Position numbers and translations under genes: made by a program. The notes under the pieces were generated by a model, which ran no database searches, was not told where the DNA came from, and saw only the letters and a list, made by a program, of their open reading frames with translations. Positions 7,832 through 20,400 of a DNA stretch of 41,401 bases are shown here, in pieces. Source of the stretch: Clostridia bacterium (lineage in GTDB: Bacteria; Bacillota; Clostridia; TANB77; CAG-508); the NCBI GenBank assembly GCA_022798335.1, contig JAAWMH010000001.1:1-41401 (forward strand), in the 5' to 3' direction. Positions within the stretch are counted from its first letter, which is position 1. Each line of letters starts with the position of its first letter.

Positions 7832-8782
7832 ATGCTAGAAATGTATAGTACAGATTTACAAACTAATATAACACAGAAAACAGAAAAATATCAAAAAGGA
7901 AATTGGATTAATTTAGTTGCCCCGACAGAAGAGGAAATACAAGAAGTATGTAAAAATTTAAATATACAAGAAGACTTTATTAGATATGCACTAGACTCAG
8001 AAGAAAAGGCTAGAATTGATATAGAAGAAGATGACAATACGATATTATTTATTGTAGATATTCCTATAAGAGAAAAAGAAGGAGACAGTTTAATATATAG
8101 TACTATGCCAATTGGTATTATCTTTGTAAGAGATGATTACCTTCTTACAGTATCGCTTAGAAAAAATGATATTATACAAAGTTTAAATAAAAATAATTTG
8201 AAAAATGTAATCACTTATAAAAAAAGCAGATTTTTATTACAGATTTTATATGCTAATGCATCATTATATTTAACATGGCTAAAAAAAATAAACAAAGAAA
8301 CAGAAATTGCAGAATCTGTTTTAAAAAATTCCATGAAAAATAAAGAATTATTGCAACTGCTTAGCTTAGAAAAGAGCTTAGTATATTTTACAACATCACT
8401 AAAATCAAATGAATTAGTTATGGAAAAAACAATGAGAGGGAAAATAATAAAATTATACGAAGAAGATGAAGACATATTAGAAGATGCAATCATTGAAAAT
8501 AAGCAAGCAATAGAAATGGCAAAAATATATAGTGATATTTTAAATGGCACAATGGATGCTTATGCCTCTATTATTTCTAATAATTTAAATGGTGTTATGA
8601 AATTTTTAACCTCTATTACCATTATATTAGCCATACCAACTATGGTTGCAAGTTATTGGGGAATGAATGTAGCAGTGCCACTACAAGACAATCCATGGGG
8701 ATTTGCTATTATTTTGCTATTTTCTGTATTAATTGGAATTATTGCAACAATATGGCTAAATAAAAAGAATATGTTAAAATAA
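7832..8782 (+). CDS. corA: CorA family Mg2+/Co2+ transporter
   Basis: A 316-aa protein with the large cytoplasmic N-terminal domain of CorA channels. It has two C-terminal membrane helices (FLTSITIILAIPTMVASYW and GFAIILLFSVLIGIIATIWL) and the pore-mouth signature Y-W-G-M-N between them. The family forms homopentamers that import Mg2+. The start is ATG 7832 with AAGAAGGGG upstream. It may be co-transcribed with the DUF378 gene 60 bases downstream. It has no zero-frame CGG. Confidence 0.93.
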   Translation: MLEMYSTDLQTNITQKTEKYQKGNWINLVAPTEEEIQEVCKNLNIQEDFIRYALDSEEKARIDIEEDDNTILFIVDIPIREKEGDSLIYSTMPIGIIFVRDDYLLTVSLRKNDIIQSLNKNNLKNVITYKKSRFLLQILYANASLYLTWLKKINKETEIAESVLKNSMKNKELLQLLSLEKSLVYFTTSLKSNELVMEKTMRGKIIKLYEEDEDILEDAIIENKQAIEMAKIYSDILNGTMDAYASIISNNLNGVMKFLTSITIILAIPTMVASYWGMNVAVPLQDNPWGFAIILLFSVLIGIIATIWLNKKNMLK

Positions 8783-8842
8783 GTATAAAAAGTAAAAAAA
8801 GAGCTATACTAATACAGAAAATTAAATAAAAGGAGACGAAAT

Positions 8843-9031
8843 ATGAAAGTAGTAGATACAATAGCTCTTATATTAGTTATTATAGGTGCTATTAACTGGG
8901 GACTAGTAGGAATATTTAATTTTAACTTAGTAGACACCATTTTTGGAGTTATGTCAGTCATAAGTAGAATTATTTATGTATTAGTAGGAATTTCAGGATT
9001 ATGGGCAATTAAATTATTATTTAACAAATAG
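8843..9031 (+). CDS. DUF378 (YuzA-like) small membrane protein
   Basis: A 62-aa protein with two hydrophobic helices and the family pattern DTIALILVIIGAINWGLVG...FNLVDTIFG. Function unknown; it is an inner-membrane protein. AAAGGAGA lies just upstream of the ATG. It is closed by a hairpin terminator at 9031. Confidence 0.9.
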   Translation: MKVVDTIALILVIIGAINWGLVGIFNFNLVDTIFGVMSVISRIIYVLVGISGLWAIKLLFNK

Positions 9032-9058
9032 AGAATATATTTATATATTCTCTATTTT
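9031..9058 (+). terminator. Terminator after DUF378
   Basis: GAGAATATAT-TTA-TATATTCTC hairpin (9031-9052) followed by TATTTTTA. Confidence 0.75.
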
Positions 9059-9073
9059 TAATGAAGAAAACAA

Positions 9074-9102
9074 TTGAAATAACTACCATTTTAGTATATA
9101 AT
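9074..9102 (+). promoter_or_regulatory. Promoter of the ABC-F gene
   Basis: TTGAAA (9074-9079), 17-base spacer, TATAAT (9097-9102). Confidence 0.65.
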
Positions 9103-9108
9103 AAATAA

Positions 9109-10716
<1,608 letters not shown>

Positions 10717-11274
10717 ATGATACAAAAGTTAGACACAAAAAGATGGGAAGAACTATATAAAGAACATATGATGAAAGACTTTCCAGATAGTGAGCTTTGT
10801 GCATTAAACAGATTTCTAAAATATACAGATAAAAGAACCGTGTATGTATACATAGAAGAAGGAACAGAAAAAGCCTATTTAGTAACAAGTCAAAATGAAA
10901 AAATAATTCTAATTCAATATTTTGCAGTATATGAAGAATATAGACAAAAAGGAATAGGTACAAAGTGCTTGCAAGAATATAAGCAAATGGTAGGAGACGA
11001 CAAAATCATTTTATTAGAAATAGAAAACCCCGAAAAAGCAAAAAACAAAAAAGAATATGAAAAAAGAATAAAAAGAAAGAATTTTTATGAAAGAATAGGA
11101 TTTTTAGTTGACAAAAGGGTAAAAGAATATTATTTTTGGGAACACTATTTATTACTAACTAGTAAAAAAACAATGCCAATACGAGAAGTAAAAAAAGAAA
11201 TAAAAACGTTATATAAATCTATGACACCATGGTACATCATGGCTAAGTTTTATATGAAAGTAAAAGAAAATTAA
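10717..11274 (+). CDS. GNAT family N-acetyltransferase
   Basis: The acetyl-CoA-binding motif A is seen as QYFAVYEEYRQKGIGTKCL (R/Q-x-x-G-x-G/A type: RQKGIGT, residues ~74-80), followed by a motif-B strand KIILLEIENP. NFYERIGF is the usual C-terminal signature. Substrate unknown. The ATG follows the ABC-F stop codon without a gap, so translation is probably coupled. The 185-aa length is normal for GNATs. No CGG. Confidence 0.85.
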   Translation: MIQKLDTKRWEELYKEHMMKDFPDSELCALNRFLKYTDKRTVYVYIEEGTEKAYLVTSQNEKIILIQYFAVYEEYRQKGIGTKCLQEYKQMVGDDKIILLEIENPEKAKNKKEYEKRIKRKNFYERIGFLVDKRVKEYYFWEHYLLLTSKKTMPIREVKKEIKTLYKSMTPWYIMAKFYMKVKEN

Positions 11275-11288
11275 AGGAGGAATAAAAA

Positions 11289-11651
11289 ATGTTTTGTAAC
11301 AAATGCGGAAATGAGGTAAAAGAAGGAGAAAAATTTTGTAATAAATGTGGAGAAAAAATAGAAGAAACGGTAGGAAGTATCACATTTTTTAGACAAAATT
11401 CATTTTATGGTTGTTTAGTAGGAATTAAAATTTATATGGATGGCAACCTAGTCGCAACTGTAGCAAATGGAAACGGAGTAGTAGTGCCAGCAACAATAGG
11501 AACACACAAATTTGCATTTAATTTATGGAGCGGAAATAAAATTACAGATATAGAAGTAACAAAAGAGCACCCAAATATAAAAGTAGTATTCAAATTAGGA
11601 ATGGGCTTGCTTACCGCAAAACCTAAGATTTTAGAAATTGTTAATTTATAA
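11289..11651 (+). CDS. Zinc-ribbon domain protein
   Basis: The N-terminus is a double C-x2-C zinc ribbon (CNKCGNEV and CNKCGEKI, residues 3-22). A ~90-residue beta-rich domain of unknown function follows (VGIKIYMDGNLVATVANGNG). AAAGGAGG lies 9 bases upstream. It probably forms an operon with the ABC-F and GNAT genes and ends at a terminator hairpin. Confidence 0.8.
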   Translation: MFCNKCGNEVKEGEKFCNKCGEKIEETVGSITFFRQNSFYGCLVGIKIYMDGNLVATVANGNGVVVPATIGTHKFAFNLWSGNKITDIEVTKEHPNIKVVFKLGMGLLTAKPKILEIVNL

Positions 11652-11656
11652 AATGA

Positions 11657-11694
11657 GAAAGCAAGTAATGATTTAGCATTATTTGCTTTTTATA
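11657..11694 (+). terminator. Terminator of the ABC-F/GNAT/zinc-ribbon operon
   Basis: AAAGCA-GTAATG pairs with CATTA-TTGCTTT (one mismatch), followed by TTTATATATA. Confidence 0.65.
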
Positions 11695-11740
11695 TATATA
11701 AAAAAATAGATAAAAGTCTTTACTTTCTTAAAGTGTTTGC

Positions 11741-11768
11741 TTGAAAAAAAGTTACTAAATGATATAAT
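11741..11768 (+). promoter_or_regulatory. Promoter of tex
   Basis: TTGAAA (11741-11746), 16-base spacer, TATAAT (11763-11768). Confidence 0.6.
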
Positions 11769-11801
11769 TAAGAAAAAAACTTAAAGGAGAGAAAAACAAA
11801 G

Positions 11802-14004
11802 ATGGAAGCTACACTAGAAAAAATAGCCTATAGAATAGCAGAAGAATTAAATATAAAATTAGTACAAGTTATGAAAACAATAGAACTAATAGATGGAGGA
11901 AATACTATCCCATTTATTGCACGTTACAGAAAAGAAGCAACTCGGAGGACTCTCAGATGAAATTCTAAGAGAATTAGGAGAAAGACTTGATTATCTTCGT
12001 AACTTAGAAGTAAGAAAAGAAGAAGTAAAAACTTCTATTGAAAACCAAGGAAAACTTACAGAAGAAATAGTAAAAAGCTTAGAAGAAGCAAAAACACTTG
12101 CTGAGGTAGAAGATATTTATAGACCATATAAACAAAAGAAAAAAACAAGAGCAACTGTAGCAAAAGCAAAAGGATTAGAACCATTAGCAGATATTATTAC
12201 TGAGCAAAAAGAAACAACTCCAATAGAAGAAATTGCTTTAAAATATGTTAATATAGATACTTTATCAGAAGAAGATAAGCAAAACAAAGACAAAGTGGTA
12301 GCATCAGTAGAAGAAGCAATTGCTGGTGCAAAAGATATTATTGCGGAAAATATATCAGATAATCCAGAATACCGAAAACAAATTAAAAGAAAATGTTATA
12401 GAGATGGCTTTATTGTAAGTAAAGGAACGAAGGTAGAAGAAAAAACAGCTTATAATATGTATTATGAATTCCAAGAAAAAATAAATAGAATACCAAGCCA
12501 TAGAATATTAGCTATTAACCGTGGAGAAAAAGAGGAATACTTAAAAGTAAAATTAGACAAAAATGAAGAAGACATATTAAACTATATAAAACACGACATT
12601 GTGAAAGGAAATACTCAGTTTACAAGCATATTAGAAGCAACTATCGAAGATAGTTGGAAAAGGCTAATAGAGCCATCTATAGACAGAGAAATACGCTCAG
12701 ATTTAACAGAAAAAGCAGAAGACCAAGCGATAAAGGTATTTGGAAAAAATGCAAAACCATTACTTTTAGCAGCACCATTAAAAGGATATAACGTTATGGG
12801 ATTTGACCCAGCTTATAGAACAGGTTGCAAAATAGCAGTCATTGATGAAACAGGAAAGTTACTAGCTACAACTACAGTATATCCAACAGAGCCACAAAAT
12901 GATATAGAAGGAGCAAAAAAAGAATTAAAAACTTTAATTGCAAAATATAAGGTAAATGTTATTGCAATTGGAAATGGAACAGCATCTAGAGAGTCAGAAA
13001 ACTTTGTATCTAACATGATAAAAGAAATAGAAGAAAAAGTACATTATGCAATTGTAAGTGAAGCGGGAGCATCTGTTTATTCAGCATCAAAACTTGCAAC
13101 AGAAGAATATCCAGATATCAATGTATCATTAAGAGGTGCTATTTCAATTGCAAGAAGACTGCAAGATCCTTTAGCAGAACTTGTAAAGATAGACCCAAAA
13201 GCCATAGGAGTAGGGCAATATCAACATGATGTAAATCAGACTAAATTAACACAAAGTTTAAGTGGAGTAGTAGAAAATGCAGTAAATGAAGTAGGAGTAG
13301 ACGTTAATACTGCAACACCATCATTACTTTCTTATGTATCAGGAATCAATAAAACAATAGCAAACAATATTGTAAAGTATAGAGATGAAAATGGAAAATT
13401 AAAAGAAAGAAAAGAACTTTTAAAAGTAGCTAAGCTAGGAAAAGTAGCATTTGAGCAATGCGCAGGATTTATTAGAATACCAGGCGGCAAAAACCCACTT
13501 GAAATAACAGCAGTGCATCCAGAAAGTTATGAAATAGCAGAAAATGTATTACAAAAAATAGAATATAGCAAAAATGATTTATTAGATAAAGAAAAATTAA
13601 AGCAAATAAAAATAAAGTTAGCAGAAGTAAAGATTTCAGAAACAGCTAAAGAATTGAATGTAGGAGAAATGACACTAAAAGATATCATAGATGAACTTAG
13701 TAAGCCAGGAAGAGATCCAAGAGATGATATGCCAAAACAAGTATTAAGAACAGATGTATTAAAATTTGAAGACTTAATAGAAGGAATGATTTTAACAGGA
13801 ACTGTTAGAAATGTAACAGATTTTGGTGCATTTGTAGATATTGGTGTAAAACATGATGGACTAGTACATATATCACAATTAAGTAGCAGCTTTGTGAAAA
13901 ACCCATCAGATGTAGTAGCTGTAGGAGATATTGTAAAGGTAAAAGTGATTGGGATAGATAGCGAGAGGCAAAAAGCACAATTATCAATGAAAGAAGCACA
14001 ATAG
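11802..14004 (+). CDS. tex: Tex family RNA-binding transcription accessory protein, with one CGG +1 shift
   Basis: The start is ATG 11802 behind AAGGAGAG. The first 47 codons end in [12 protein letters not shown]. The zero frame then reads CGG and stops at TGA five codons on, whereas skipping C11943 continues [15 protein letters not shown] to a full 733-aa protein. RYRKEATGGL is a conserved Tex N-terminal motif. Further domains: YqgF-like RNase H fold (~residues 325-450, [18 protein letters not shown]), two helix-hairpin-helix motifs ([17 protein letters not shown]), and a C-terminal S1 domain ([20 protein letters not shown]). Starting translation at the internal frame (11893) would lose the N-terminal helical region, so the shift matters. 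Tex is a housekeeping protein, arguing against simple gene decay. Confidence 0.92.
11943..11945 (+). other. CGG +1 shift site 4 (tex)
   Basis: ACT CGG A: skipping C11943 restores RYRKEATGGL. Confidence 0.85.
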
Positions 14005-14017
14005 AAAATATAAAACT

Positions 14018-14067
14018 AAAAAATACCTATTATTATTTATCAAAAAATAACAATAGGTATTTTAGTT
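14018..14067. terminator. Bidirectional terminator between tex and the HD-GYP gene
   Basis: AAAATACCTATT pairs with AATAGGTATTTT, with A/T runs on both sides, between converging genes. Confidence 0.8.
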
Positions 14068-14074
14068 TTTATGA

Positions 14075-15130
14075 TTAAGAATTATATTCTGCTTTAATTT
14101 TCTCAATCTCATCATAATGGTTATTTAAAATATCTAAAAATACTTTAGCGATTTCAGGATCAAATTGGGTACCAGAACACTTTTCAATTTCTGCTTTTAC
14201 AATATCTAAAGGAAGACTATCTCTGTAAGTCCTTTTAGAAGTCATAGCATCAAAGGTATCTGCTAAGGCTGCAATACGTGCAAAATATGGTATATCGTTG
14301 TCTTTTAATTTTCCAGGGTAGCCAGTTCCATCAAATTTTTCGTGATGGTGTTTTACAATAGGAATAATATCTTGAAAAGCCTCTGCATTACATAAAATAT
14401 GAGCACCAATAGAAGGGTGGTTTTTAATTTCAGAGTATTCATCATCAGTTAGTTTAGATTCTTTTAGTAAAATGCTATCAGGAATACCAATTTTTCCAAT
14501 ATCATGGAATAGACCACCAATTTTTAGCAATTTTAAATCTTCATCAGGAAGATTTAAGTATTTACCAAGAAGAGCAGAATAAGCGGCAACCCTATCAGAA
14601 TGCCCTCTAGTATAAGGGTCTTTTGCCTCTACAGTATGCCTTAAAACTTCAATACTATCTAAATAAGCTTTTTCTAATTTTTCAATTGTGTCAGAAAGCT
14701 CATCATTAATTCTCTTAATTTCATTCATTTGCTCAATAGACTTAATACCAGACTCAATTAGTAAAAGCAATTGATCAAATTTATCACTTTTTTCACAATA
14801 ACCTTGGATATCTAATTTTCGAATAGTTTCAAGAGGAGGAGCTAAATCTTTATGACCAGTTAATAATAAAATATATAATTCCTTATTAAACTTTCTAATT
14901 TCTTCTACTACTTTATCACCATGAATAGGAGTCATAATAAAATCTAAAAGCATTAAATCAAAATGTTCATTTTTTACTCTCTCTATGGCTTCTAATGGAT
15001 TAGTAACACCAGTTAAACTATAACCAGAACGCTTTAAAAATACAGATAAAGAATCTACAATACCTTCTTCATCGTCAACAGCAATGATTTTATAACCAGT
15101 ATTTTGAGTGGATTGTATATTTTTTCTCAT
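14075..15130 (-). CDS. Response regulator with HD-GYP domain (probable c-di-GMP phosphodiesterase)
   Basis: Residues ~13-125 are a receiver domain (VDDEEGIVDSL; phosphoacceptor Asp in LMLLDFIM; Lys in the EKSDKF region). A coiled linker and an HD-GYP domain follow, with HDIGKIGIPD (metal-binding HD), HHHEKFDGTGYP (the HHExxDGxGYP signature) and RIAALADTFDAMTSKRTYR. The family hydrolyses c-di-GMP under phosphorylation control. No membrane segment, so it is cytoplasmic. It lies immediately downstream of the sensor kinase/NRPS operon on the same strand but behind a terminator, so the pairing with that kinase is an inference. No CGG. Confidence 0.92.
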   Translation of the reverse strand: MRKNIQSTQNTGYKIIAVDDEEGIVDSLSVFLKRSGYSLTGVTNPLEAIERVKNEHFDLMLLDFIMTPIHGDKVVEEIRKFNKELYILLLTGHKDLAPPLETIRKLDIQGYCEKSDKFDQLLLLIESGIKSIEQMNEIKRINDELSDTIEKLEKAYLDSIEVLRHTVEAKDPYTRGHSDRVAAYSALLGKYLNLPDEDLKLLKIGGLFHDIGKIGIPDSILLKESKLTDDEYSEIKNHPSIGAHILCNAEAFQDIIPIVKHHHEKFDGTGYPGKLKDNDIPYFARIAALADTFDAMTSKRTYRDSLPLDIVKAEIEKCSGTQFDPEIAKVFLDILNNHYDEIEKIKAEYNS

Positions 15131-15299
15131 AGAAATATCATCCTTTCTATAAAACTAACATATAAGTTAAGTATAATCATATAATTCAATATGCTTGATT
15201 TGTAAGCATTATTTAAACAAATTATATCATACTTTGCCAAAATGTACAGATAAAAAGCAGAAAAATTTGTAAATAATCCCAATTTATAAATAGAAACGA

Positions 15300-15330
15300 A
15301 AAAAAGAAGAGCTTTAAACTCTTCTCTTTT
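15300..15330 (-). terminator. Terminator of the NRPS-kinase operon
   Basis: AGAAGAG-CTTTAAA-CTCTTCT hairpin; on the minus strand it is followed by T's. The ~75 bases between it and the kinase stop hold no supported gene. Confidence 0.7.
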
Positions 15331-15406
15331 TCGTTTTAGGCTTCGCGGGTTTTAGTTCCATCTTCGTTGTTTTTTCTTCCTAAGTAGTAGTGTGAAAAGT
15401 ACAAGA

Positions 15407-17443
15407 CTAGTTAGAAATAGGTAAAATGATATGAAAAGTAGTTCCTTTTCCCTTTTCTGTTTCATAGGTAATGTTTCCGCTAAAATGAGCACGAATAGTA
15501 GAATAAGACATAAATAAGCCAAGCCCTGTACCATTCTTTCCTTTTGTTGTAATCATTTCTTTAAATAATCTTTGCTGTACTTCTTTAGGTAAACCGTCAG
15601 CATAATCTTTAATAGAAATTATTACTTTATGATCTTCCGAATTTAAAATAAGTTCAATTGTCTCATTTGTTTTACCATTATATGATTGAATAGCATTTGA
15701 AATCATATTGTTAATTACTTGTACTAGACTATTGATATTTCCATTTAAAGAAATATTAGGGTCAGTCATCATATGAGTATTTAAACTAACTAAAGCATTT
15801 TTTAGTTCATGTTTCATTAAAATATCTACACGCTTTACAAGTTCATCTAAGGTAAACGAAACGGCTTTTTCATCAGCCATAGTAACTGCTTGACCTTTAA
15901 CAGCAGTAATAACGTCTGACATATATTCTGTATAAGATTCAATTTTTTCAATCCATTCTTTCATATCTTTACTAATTTCATGATGATCTTCAATAGTTAC
16001 TTCTGAGTCTCCAATAGAAGTTTCATATTCTTTTGTTAAATCACTTAAACCTTCAGCAGCACCTGCTATAGACATAATAGGAGTTTTTAAGTTGTGAGCA
16101 ATACCACCAATTAGCTGACCAAGTGAAGCTAGGCGCTCTCTTTCCATAAGCATGTTTTGGTTATCTTTTATTTGTTCTACGTTTTCTTTAGTTAAAAGTT
16201 GAATTTTATTAAAAGCATTTACCAGGTCTCCTAGTTCATCATTAGAAATAACAGGAAGTTTATGCTCAAAATTAAAATCTCTTTTTTCAGAAATATCTAA
16301 TAATGCTTTTGCAACTCTTTCAATATCATGTGAGATATAATTTGCAAAGTAAGTTAATATAATAATTGTAATAGCAAATAAAACAATAATAATAGAAAGG
16401 AGTCCATTCAAAATCATATCAGATACTAAGTTATATCTAATACCAATAATCCATGTCTGGTCATTTACAACAATTGTTCTAAAAACACCTTGTGAATCAT
16501 CACCATAAAAATCATAAACTCTATTTTTTTCAGGTTGAGTGCTAGATAAATCTTCTAAATAAGTTGTAAAGAAAATAGAAAGTGGTTTACTATCAGAAGT
16601 AATAATATTTTTATCAGGAGCAATCATAAAGTAAGAATCAATCTCTTTTTTCAATTTAATATTTTCTAAATAACTTCTCAGTAAAACAGTGGGATTACCT
16701 GAAAAATTAGTAGGTATAGAAATATCTTCTAAAGTTTGATTGTAGAAGTCATAAGTTAAATTTCCAGTTTCTTTAATAACAGAAGCATATCCAATTAAAG
16801 CAATTAAAATAGCAGTAACAATGAACATCGGAAGAGTTACCATAAAAATGAAGTTCTTAATACTATGACGATTTACATACTTAGTAAACTCACTATCAAT
16901 GTTTGTAAAATTAGATAGCTCATAAAAAATATCTTCTAATATTTTTTGAAATATCTTTTTGGAAAAAATGTAAGCAATACTGGCAATTAACATTAAGATA
17001 GATAAGAATAATAAGCAAACTTTTAAAGTAATAAATAAATCGCCATTTAGTAAACTAAAAGTAAAAGCAATCATAATTACTGGAACGACTACTTGTGAAA
17101 AATAAATCACATTAGGTATTTTTAAAATATATTTAGAAAGCTGATAATAAGACTGTGTAGCACGTTTACTATCTGTTGTTTTTAACCTACTTCTTAATTT
17201 ATTTACTTTCCTTAAGCTAAAAATAAGAATGACGTTTTCTATTACAATACTACTAAGACAAATCATAAAATATTGCTGTGTGTAAGTAAGTCCATTAATT
17301 TCTACTTGAAAATTATTATCAATAGAATTGGGCGGATAACACAAAATTTCAGGTACTAACTTATAGAAAAATAATGCTACTAAAATAAAAACAATATTAT
17401 AAACAAAAGTTAATCTTAACCAATTTTTTGATATTCTCTTCAT
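15407..17443 (-). CDS. Membrane sensor histidine kinase
   Basis: A 678-aa protein. The N-terminal half has several hydrophobic helices (VYNIVFILVALFFYKLV; YFMICLSSIVIENVILIFSL; VVVPVIMIAFTFSLL; VCLLFLSILMLIASIAYIF). An extracellular loop of roughly 110 residues lies between two later helices and leads to a HAMP-like segment (LSIIIVLFAITIIILTYFA then ALLDISEKRDFNFEHKLP). HisKA shows GQLIGGIAHNLKTPIMS with the phosphorylated His. HATPase motifs are NNMISNAIQSY, DYADGLP and GTGLGLF. Its ATG overlaps the NRPS stop codon (ATGA at 17440-17443), so the two are translationally coupled. It may sense the NRPS product or report on it. The nearby HD-GYP regulator is a candidate partner. Confidence 0.9.
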   Translation of the reverse strand: MKRISKNWLRLTFVYNIVFILVALFFYKLVPEILCYPPNSIDNNFQVEINGLTYTQQYFMICLSSIVIENVILIFSLRKVNKLRSRLKTTDSKRATQSYYQLSKYILKIPNVIYFSQVVVPVIMIAFTFSLLNGDLFITLKVCLLFLSILMLIASIAYIFSKKIFQKILEDIFYELSNFTNIDSEFTKYVNRHSIKNFIFMVTLPMFIVTAILIALIGYASVIKETGNLTYDFYNQTLEDISIPTNFSGNPTVLLRSYLENIKLKKEIDSYFMIAPDKNIITSDSKPLSIFFTTYLEDLSSTQPEKNRVYDFYGDDSQGVFRTIVVNDQTWIIGIRYNLVSDMILNGLLSIIIVLFAITIIILTYFANYISHDIERVAKALLDISEKRDFNFEHKLPVISNDELGDLVNAFNKIQLLTKENVEQIKDNQNMLMERERLASLGQLIGGIAHNLKTPIMSIAGAAEGLSDLTKEYETSIGDSEVTIEDHHEISKDMKEWIEKIESYTEYMSDVITAVKGQAVTMADEKAVSFTLDELVKRVDILMKHELKNALVSLNTHMMTDPNISLNGNINSLVQVINNMISNAIQSYNGKTNETIELILNSEDHKVIISIKDYADGLPKEVQQRLFKEMITTKGKNGTGLGLFMSYSTIRAHFSGNITYETEKGKGTTFHIILPISN

Positions 17444-20400
17444 TTAATTCCTCCTAATTTTTTCTTCATATAATTACAATCAATAATACTCCAATGAAAA
17501 TCAAGTTCATTTAATATTTTTAAAGTATCAGGACTAGAAACAATCACATTAGCTGGTCTATTAGAATTAGTAAATTGTTCAACAATATAGGGATAATGAG
17601 CAAGTTGTTTTTCTAAAATACTTTGAAGTTGTATAGAGTGGGCAAATTCAATCGTTAGTCCAAGTGAATTTAACATAGTAACGATATCTTCTAAACGAAA
17701 AGTAGCAAAGTTGTAAATATGATAAATAGAAAAACGATTTGCTTCTAGTAAAATACGTATAATTAACTTAGCACATTCATTAACAGGACTAATATTAAAT
17801 ACTAAATCTTTGCAAGCAGTTGGCAATTTTTTTGTTTCTATCATAAAATCTAGTAGTGTAAAAAATAAATTTTCATTTTCATTTGTTTGAAAAATGCCAT
17901 CAGAACTTCTCCAAGTAATATTGCCTAATCTAAAAATAGTAACATTTCCACCTTCTTGTATATAATGAGCAAGTAATTGTTCTGCTTCAAACTTAGTTTT
18001 TATATATATGTTTTCATCAATGTCTTGACTAATATATAAATCTTTTTCTGTAAAATGGTGTGTTCCTTGCTCAAAGCAGAAGGTACCAGAAACAGAAAGA
18101 GTAGAAATATGTGCTAAATGAATATTTTGAGCTTCTTTACAAAAGTGAATTAAATTTTTTACACTAAGCACATTCATCTTATGAAAATAATCATAGTTTC
18201 CAATATGCTTTACAACTGCGGCACAATTAAGAACAACATTTACTTTTTTTAATAAATTCTGATAAACAGATTCATTTACACCTAAATGTTCTTTAGAAAA
18301 GTCTCCATTAACAACAACAATTCTATTTTCAAAGAAATCATCTAATTGATTTTGAAAATAATAATGTAAACGTTGTTTTAGTCTACTAGTAGAATGCTCT
18401 TGAGAAGTTCCTCTAATTAAACAATAAATAATTGAATTCGTTTTATACAATAATTCATATAGTAAATGAGCGCCAAGAAAACCAGTAGCACCAGTTAATA
18501 GGATATTTCCAGATAACTTTTCTAAATTTACTTTTTCATTAGAAATAGAAGTAAGATAATTTTTCTCTTTTTCAATAGTATTATTTTGTGGCTGTAAACA
18601 ATTTTTTAAAAGAAGAGCAATAGTAGGATAAGTATAAAAATTTTGAGCAGACAATTTTAGCCCTTCTTGAGAAGCCAAAGTAACAATTTTAATGGCATTT
18701 AAAGAATCCCCACCAATTTCAAAAAAATTATCATGAATGCCAATTTTTTCTTTATGAAGGACCTTACTCCATAAAGCAGCTAATTTTTTTTCTATTTCAG
18801 TAGTAGGAGGAACATAGGGTACCTCTTTATAATAAGATAATTTTAGTAAAGCTTTTTTATCAATTTTTCCATTAGGAGTAAGTGGAAAACTCTTTAAAAA
18901 GACAAATTGACTAGGTATCATATAATGAGGAAGTTTGCTAGATAAATATTGCCTAATAGTATCTTCATCAACAGTAGAGAATTTTAAAACGATAAAGCTT
19001 ACTAGAATAGGATTTTCTTTGTTTTGCGTATCTAACAAAACTGTACAATTTTGGATACCCTCTATATTTTGAATACAGTGCTCAATTTCACCTAAATCAA
19101 TACGGTAACCTCTATATTTAATTTGATCATCATTTCTACCAATAAACAAAATATTACCATCAGGCAGCCATTTTGCTAAGTCTCCTGTTCGATATGTTTT
19201 ATGTACTAAATCAAATTTTTCTTCAGTTGCTTGTTGATTATGAATGTAACCATTACCAACACACTCGCCTTGTACATAAATTTCTCCAATACTGCCAATA
19301 GGAACTAAATGTCTAGCAGAATCTAAAATTAAGATTTTAGAATTACCAACAGCACTACCAATAGGTGTAATACATTCAGGGTCAAGTGCTTTATCAAAAC
19401 GATACATAGTGCAGCAAATAGTAGTTTCAGAAGGACCATAGCCATTAATAATTTTCATCTCAGGATTTAAAGTAAGATAAGCTTGTAATGTAGAAGCTTT
19501 AATAGGTTCTACGCCTACTAATAATTTATTTAATGGTATATTTTCGTAATTTTTTAATTCTTCATAAATACTTTGTAACATAGAAGGTGGAAAATATGAA
19601 AAAGTAATATGATTTTTTACAATATATTTAGCAAGTTCGTTAGGACTACTTGTATTTAAGTCTTTATATAAAAATAAAGTAGCACCAAAAAGAAGTGGTG
19701 TAAATATTTCTGCAATGCTAACGTCAAAGCAAATATTTGTTACAGATAGCATAGTATCTTCAGAAGAAATAGAATTATCTAAAAAATCTTGAAAAGAATA
19801 TACAAAATTTATTAGATTGTTGTGTGTTTGCACTGTTCCTTTTGGTTTTCCGGTAGAACCAGAAGTATAAATCAAGTAGGCATTATCATCATTACTAGCA
19901 TTAGGAAAAGAAATATCTTCTAGCTCTTCTAAATCTTCTACGGAAAGTTTAGGAATATCAAAAGGAATAGAAGGATTATCTGTTATTAATATTTTAGTAT
20001 GGCTATCTTGAAGCATATAAGAAATCCTTTCATCAGGATAATCAGGATAAATCGCTAAAAAACAAGCACCAGCTTTCAAAACACCAAGTAAAGAACAGAT
20101 AAGAGAAATATCTTTTTTAGCAAAAAGAACACCAACACAATCAGATTTTTGAACCTGATGTTTTATTAAATTCTTAGCAATTTTATCAGACCTATTAAGT
20201 AATTCTTGATAAGTAATAGAAGTTTTGTCATCAGTAATTGCAATATGATTTGGAAATTTTTTTGTTATCTTAGCTATTAAATCATACACATTAATATTTG
20301 TAGGATGTACTACTTTGGACTGGTTAAAATCATGCATAATAGTGTTTTTTTCTTCTAAATCTATAATTTCTAAATTTTCTAATAAAATAGTAGGATCTGA

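Noticed and set aside
15352..15534. 60-aa ORF at the end of the sensor kinase
   Set aside because: Shadow of the kinase HATPase-coding region in another frame; no ribosome binding site.
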